Source: a virus
Reading direction: 5' to 3' (one strand)
DNA: 41,003 nucleotides
Virus record (IMG/VR): IMGVR_UViG_3300027413_000014
Span: 1-41,003 of that record
Shown here piece after piece: positions 38,704 to 41,003 of the stretch. The notes beneath the pieces are model-generated. The model ran no database searches and had not been told where the DNA came from. It saw only the letters and a list, made by a program, of their open reading frames with translations. The number at the start of each line of letters is the position of its first letter. The stretch's first letter is position 1. The translations under genes were made by a program, and so were the position numbers.

Positions 38704-39020
38704 TGAGTTTGACTTCGAAAAAATATTTACAACAATCAGTAGAACAATCTATCGATTATAAGTTTAATGAAAATAAATATATTGAAGAGTTTCAAAGATA
38801 TATTGATAGTACATATGGAGCTCATTATTCTACTAATAAATTCCAATCAACTGAAGTAATTATTGACCGTGGGCATGGTACAGGATTCTGTATGGGTAAT
38901 GTTGATAAGTATGCTAATAGATATGGTAATAAAGGAACACGTGCAGATGCTCGTAAGGACTTAATGAAAATTCTCCATTATGCTCTTATTCAATTGCACA
39001 TTCATGACGAGGAACTGTAA
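38703..39020 (+). CDS. DUF3310-like protein
   Basis: The 105-residue protein contains STEVIIDRGHGTGFCMGNVDKYANRYGNKG followed by ADARKDLMKILHYALIQL. This matches the C-terminal helix pair of the DUF3310 family (FCMGN-x-x-KY-x-x-RYG-x-K). These are common phage proteins of unknown biochemical role, sometimes labelled nucleotide-kinase-like. One-base overlaps on both sides. Confidence 0.65.
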   Translation: MSLTSKKYLQQSVEQSIDYKFNENKYIEEFQRYIDSTYGAHYSTNKFQSTEVIIDRGHGTGFCMGNVDKYANRYGNKGTRADARKDLMKILHYALIQLHIHDEEL

Positions 39021-39271
39021 TGAGTGAAGAGTCAAGATTGATTTTAATAACAGATTTTATAGAACAAAAAATAAGAAAAGAAAAAGAATTAGAATACTAT
39101 TTAAAAGAATTAGAAAAACTACAAACTAAAATTGGATACTTGAATCGAGAAGTTGGACTTACAAATCAAATAATTGATATGATTAAACACGAACAGATAT
39201 ACGATGTTAAACAAAATTTGATTGATAATAATAGTGTAAAGTCAATAGCTAATCAGAATGAAGGAAAATAA
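39020..39271 (+). CDS. Hypothetical coiled-coil protein
   Basis: The 83-residue protein is almost entirely helical with heptad-like spacing (FIEQKIRKEKELEYYLKELE, then LQTKIGYLNREVGLTNQIID). No known domain. It is the last gene before the late promoter of the fibre gene at the right edge. Confidence 0.6.
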   Translation: MSEESRLILITDFIEQKIRKEKELEYYLKELEKLQTKIGYLNREVGLTNQIIDMIKHEQIYDVKQNLIDNNSVKSIANQNEGK

Positions 39272-39274
39272 AGT

Positions 39275-39282
39275 TATAAATA
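39275..39282 (+). promoter_or_regulatory. Late promoter (TATAAATA) for right-edge fibre gene
   Basis: Exact TATAAATA octamer 34 bp before the ATG at 39317, followed by AGAGGA as ribosome-binding site. Confidence 0.8.
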
Positions 39283-39316
39283 CTTAAAATATGTATGATA
39301 AGAGGATTTATAATAG

Positions 39317-41003
39317 ATGGCAGTCAATTTTCCAGATAGCCCGAGTAATGGAGATACACATGTAGTTGGTGCACTAACATATACCTATACAGCATCTACT
39401 GATGTATGGGATGCTTCAGGTGTAACATCAGCTGCTATTCAAATTTCTGATACAGCACCTTCGAATCCATCAGATGGCGAATTGTGGCATAACTCCTCAG
39501 ATTTAAAATTATACATTTATTATAACGATGGATCGTCAAGTCAATGGGTCGTTGCTTCGCCTCAACAAATAGGTCCAACTGGAGCGGCAGGTCAAGTCCA
39601 TATGGGAATTGCTTCGCCATCAGCGCCAGCCTCTGGCGAAATGTGGTATGACACTGAAACAAACGATTTTAGTCTGTATTACCAAGACGGAACTTCTAAT
39701 CAGTGGATAACAGTTTCTGGACCAAAAGGTGACGATGGTGCTGACGCAACATTATCGTCTATTAGCGAAAGTATCATACCAGATACTGATAGCGCATACG
39801 ATCTTGGATCGCCCACAAATAAATTTAGATCACTTTATCTTAGCTCGAATACTTTATTTTTAGGAGATTCTGGTTCTATTTCAGCCGGTCCAGGAGGTGA
39901 AATAGTTTTACCTTCTATTAAGATTGGAACTGGTGCTAATGCAGTTAAGTTAGAAGCCGACGCATCTGGTAAACTTAAAACTAAAAAAATTATTAGCGGT
40001 GTAACACAAGCTGCTGAAGAACCAGGCAATGCTACGGTAGTTACAGATATGGCTGGATTGATTGCATTAACTGGTATGAGTACTGGTCAGATTGCATTAG
40101 TAAGTGCATTGAATAAAATGTTTGTTTATACTGGTACTGGTTGGTTTCTAATTGCTACAGTTACTAATTCATCGCCAACTGATATTACTGGTGTTAATGC
40201 AACGTATTCATTAGCAACAGATGGAACCGCAACCACAATCACCGCTGTATCCACCGACCCAGAAGGATTTCCTCTTACATGGTCCTATGCAGTCACAACG
40301 GGTTCTTTGGGTAGTACAGCAACGGTTTCGCAGGCAGATAATGTATTTACTATCACTCCGTCTACGACAGAGGCAGATGCCGGGACTTTCAGTATAACAT
40401 TTAGTGTGACAGATGGAGCAACTGGAGCTGTTCAGACAGTGAGTGCATTTACATTGGCATTTCGGAACGACAGTAGTATTCTATTTACCAGTGACGGCAC
40501 AATTAGTACTCACTATAATGCAGGCACCCCTACGCAACATGATTGGGTTGTTCCTACTGACGTAACCAGTATATGTGCCGTTGTTATTGGTTCTGGTGCT
40601 GGATCAACAACAGCCGATTATAGTGGTTGGGCTGGTTCTGGCGGAGGCGGTGGGGCTCTTTCATATGTCAATAACATTGCAGTTACGCCGGGCGAAACTC
40701 TTACTGTATTAGTCGGAGTTGCGTCTGGTGTTGTTTCAAGTGGTCGGGGTGCTGGTGGTTGTATAAGTGCTTTGAGAAGAGGAGGTACGGATTTATGTTC
40801 TGTAACATCTTCTCAGGGCGGAAGAGAAAGCAGCGCTATCGCTGCGGGAACTTCATACAAATCTTGGGGTGGAAACGTAGTAGTTGGCACAGGCGGTGAT
40901 GGCGGCGATGGAGGTTGGTCTACAGCGGGCAGTGATGGTTGCGGCGGCGGTGGTGCCGGTGGGTATTCTGGCGATGGAGGCACAGGCCAAGGAGATATTA
41001 GCG
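39317..41003 (+). CDS. Partial tail fibre / adhesin protein
   Basis: The frame is open from the ATG at 39317 to the window edge (562 codons visible). The N-terminus MAVNFPDSPSNGDTHVVGALTYTY resembles the short module starting the minus-strand fibre genes. Next come collagen-like stretches (GPTGAAGQ, GPKGDDGAD), a DTDSAYDLGSPTNKFRSLYLS segment, and a beta-rich Ig/cadherin-like domain (NATYSLATDGTATTITAVS). Glycine-rich blocks at the end (GSGGGGGALS, GCGGGGAGG) suggest a receptor-binding tip. It is driven by a late promoter. Confidence 0.8.
   Translation, partial: MAVNFPDSPSNGDTHVVGALTYTYTASTDVWDASGVTSAAIQISDTAPSNPSDGELWHNSSDLKLYIYYNDGSSSQWVVASPQQIGPTGAAGQVHMGIASPSAPASGEMWYDTETNDFSLYYQDGTSNQWITVSGPKGDDGADATLSSISESIIPDTDSAYDLGSPTNKFRSLYLSSNTLFLGDSGSISAGPGGEIVLPSIKIGTGANAVKLEADASGKLKTKKIISGVTQAAEEPGNATVVTDMAGLIALTGMSTGQIALVSALNKMFVYTGTGWFLIATVTNSSPTDITGVNATYSLATDGTATTITAVSTDPEGFPLTWSYAVTTGSLGSTATVSQADNVFTITPSTTEADAGTFSITFSVTDGATGAVQTVSAFTLAFRNDSSILFTSDGTISTHYNAGTPTQHDWVVPTDVTSICAVVIGSGAGSTTADYSGWAGSGGGGGALSYVNNIAVTPGETLTVLVGVASGVVSSGRGAGGCISALRRGGTDLCSVTSSQGGRESSAIAAGTSYKSWGGNVVVGTGGDGGDGGWSTAGSDGCGGGGAGGYSGDGGTGQGDIS

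Noticed and set aside
1-41003. CRISPR array, insertion sequence or integrase
   Set aside because: No regularly spaced short repeats with unique spacers were seen, and no transposase- or integrase-like protein is encoded in any recognised gene.

Overview
The window is part of the genome of a T4-like myovirus, AT-rich and probably marine. The evidence is a near-complete T4 replication, recombination and late-transcription core on the plus strand: uvsY, uvsW, 55, 47, 46, 45, 44, 62, regA, 43, 42, cd, uvsX and 41. These genes are tightly packed with ATGA and TAATG overlaps. Their order is the T4 order read in reverse, including a DNA glycosyltransferase lying between 42 and uvsX. Small genes of the type carried by cyanophages and pelagiphages (hsp20, mazG-like, purS, thyX, an Sm-like protein) point to an exo-T4-even relative. 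The host cannot be read from the sequence. A ROSE-like leader on hsp20 and a SleB-type lysin would fit a marine alphaproteobacterium, but that is inference.

Layout. 1-6177 (minus strand): a late tail-fibre and adhesin cassette, with a partial gene at the left edge, three collar or glycine-rich fibre proteins, two paralogous tail-assembly chaperones and a large repeat-bearing fibre. 6178-6269: divergent gp55-type late promoters (TATAAATA on each strand). 6270-16294: tail-tube-like gene, then uvsY-uvsW-Sm-like-55-47-46-45-44-dexA-62-regA. 16295-17969: hsp20 with a structured leader, small genes and a hairpin-rich intergenic stretch. 18025-23904: DNA polymerase, a phosphoenolpyruvate carboxykinase homologue, a eukaryote-type phosphomannomutase homologue, a MazG-like protein and a primase-like protein. 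23972-32065: small genes, a possible Nmad1 protein, a PD-(D/E)XK-like protein, cupin, cytidylyltransferase, dCMP hydroxymethylase, dCMP deaminase, T4 alpha-glucosyltransferase-like protein, HAD-kinase fusion, second cytidylyltransferase, cytosine-C5 methyltransferase homologue and short UDP-sugar dehydrogenase. 32124-36797: uvsX, 41, second MazG-like protein, thyX and small genes. 36859-39271: lysin, small membrane or exported proteins, phosphoribosyltransferase, PurS and others. 39317-41003: a long plus-strand fibre gene running off the right edge behind another late promoter.

How it fits together. The phage makes hydroxymethyl-dCMP (gp42), adjusts pyrimidine pools (dCMP deaminase, ThyX, two MazG-like proteins) and probably glycosylates its hydroxymethylcytosine with an Agt-like enzyme. 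Around this core sits an unusual set of sugar and activated-metabolite enzymes. Together they suggest a DNA decoration more elaborate than T4 glucosylation, and this is the best candidate for an undescribed system in the window. Transcription seems to use sigma70-like promoters with a TTTAC[A/T]-17 bp-TATAAT pattern before replication, metabolism and lysis genes, and TATAAATA late promoters before structural genes.
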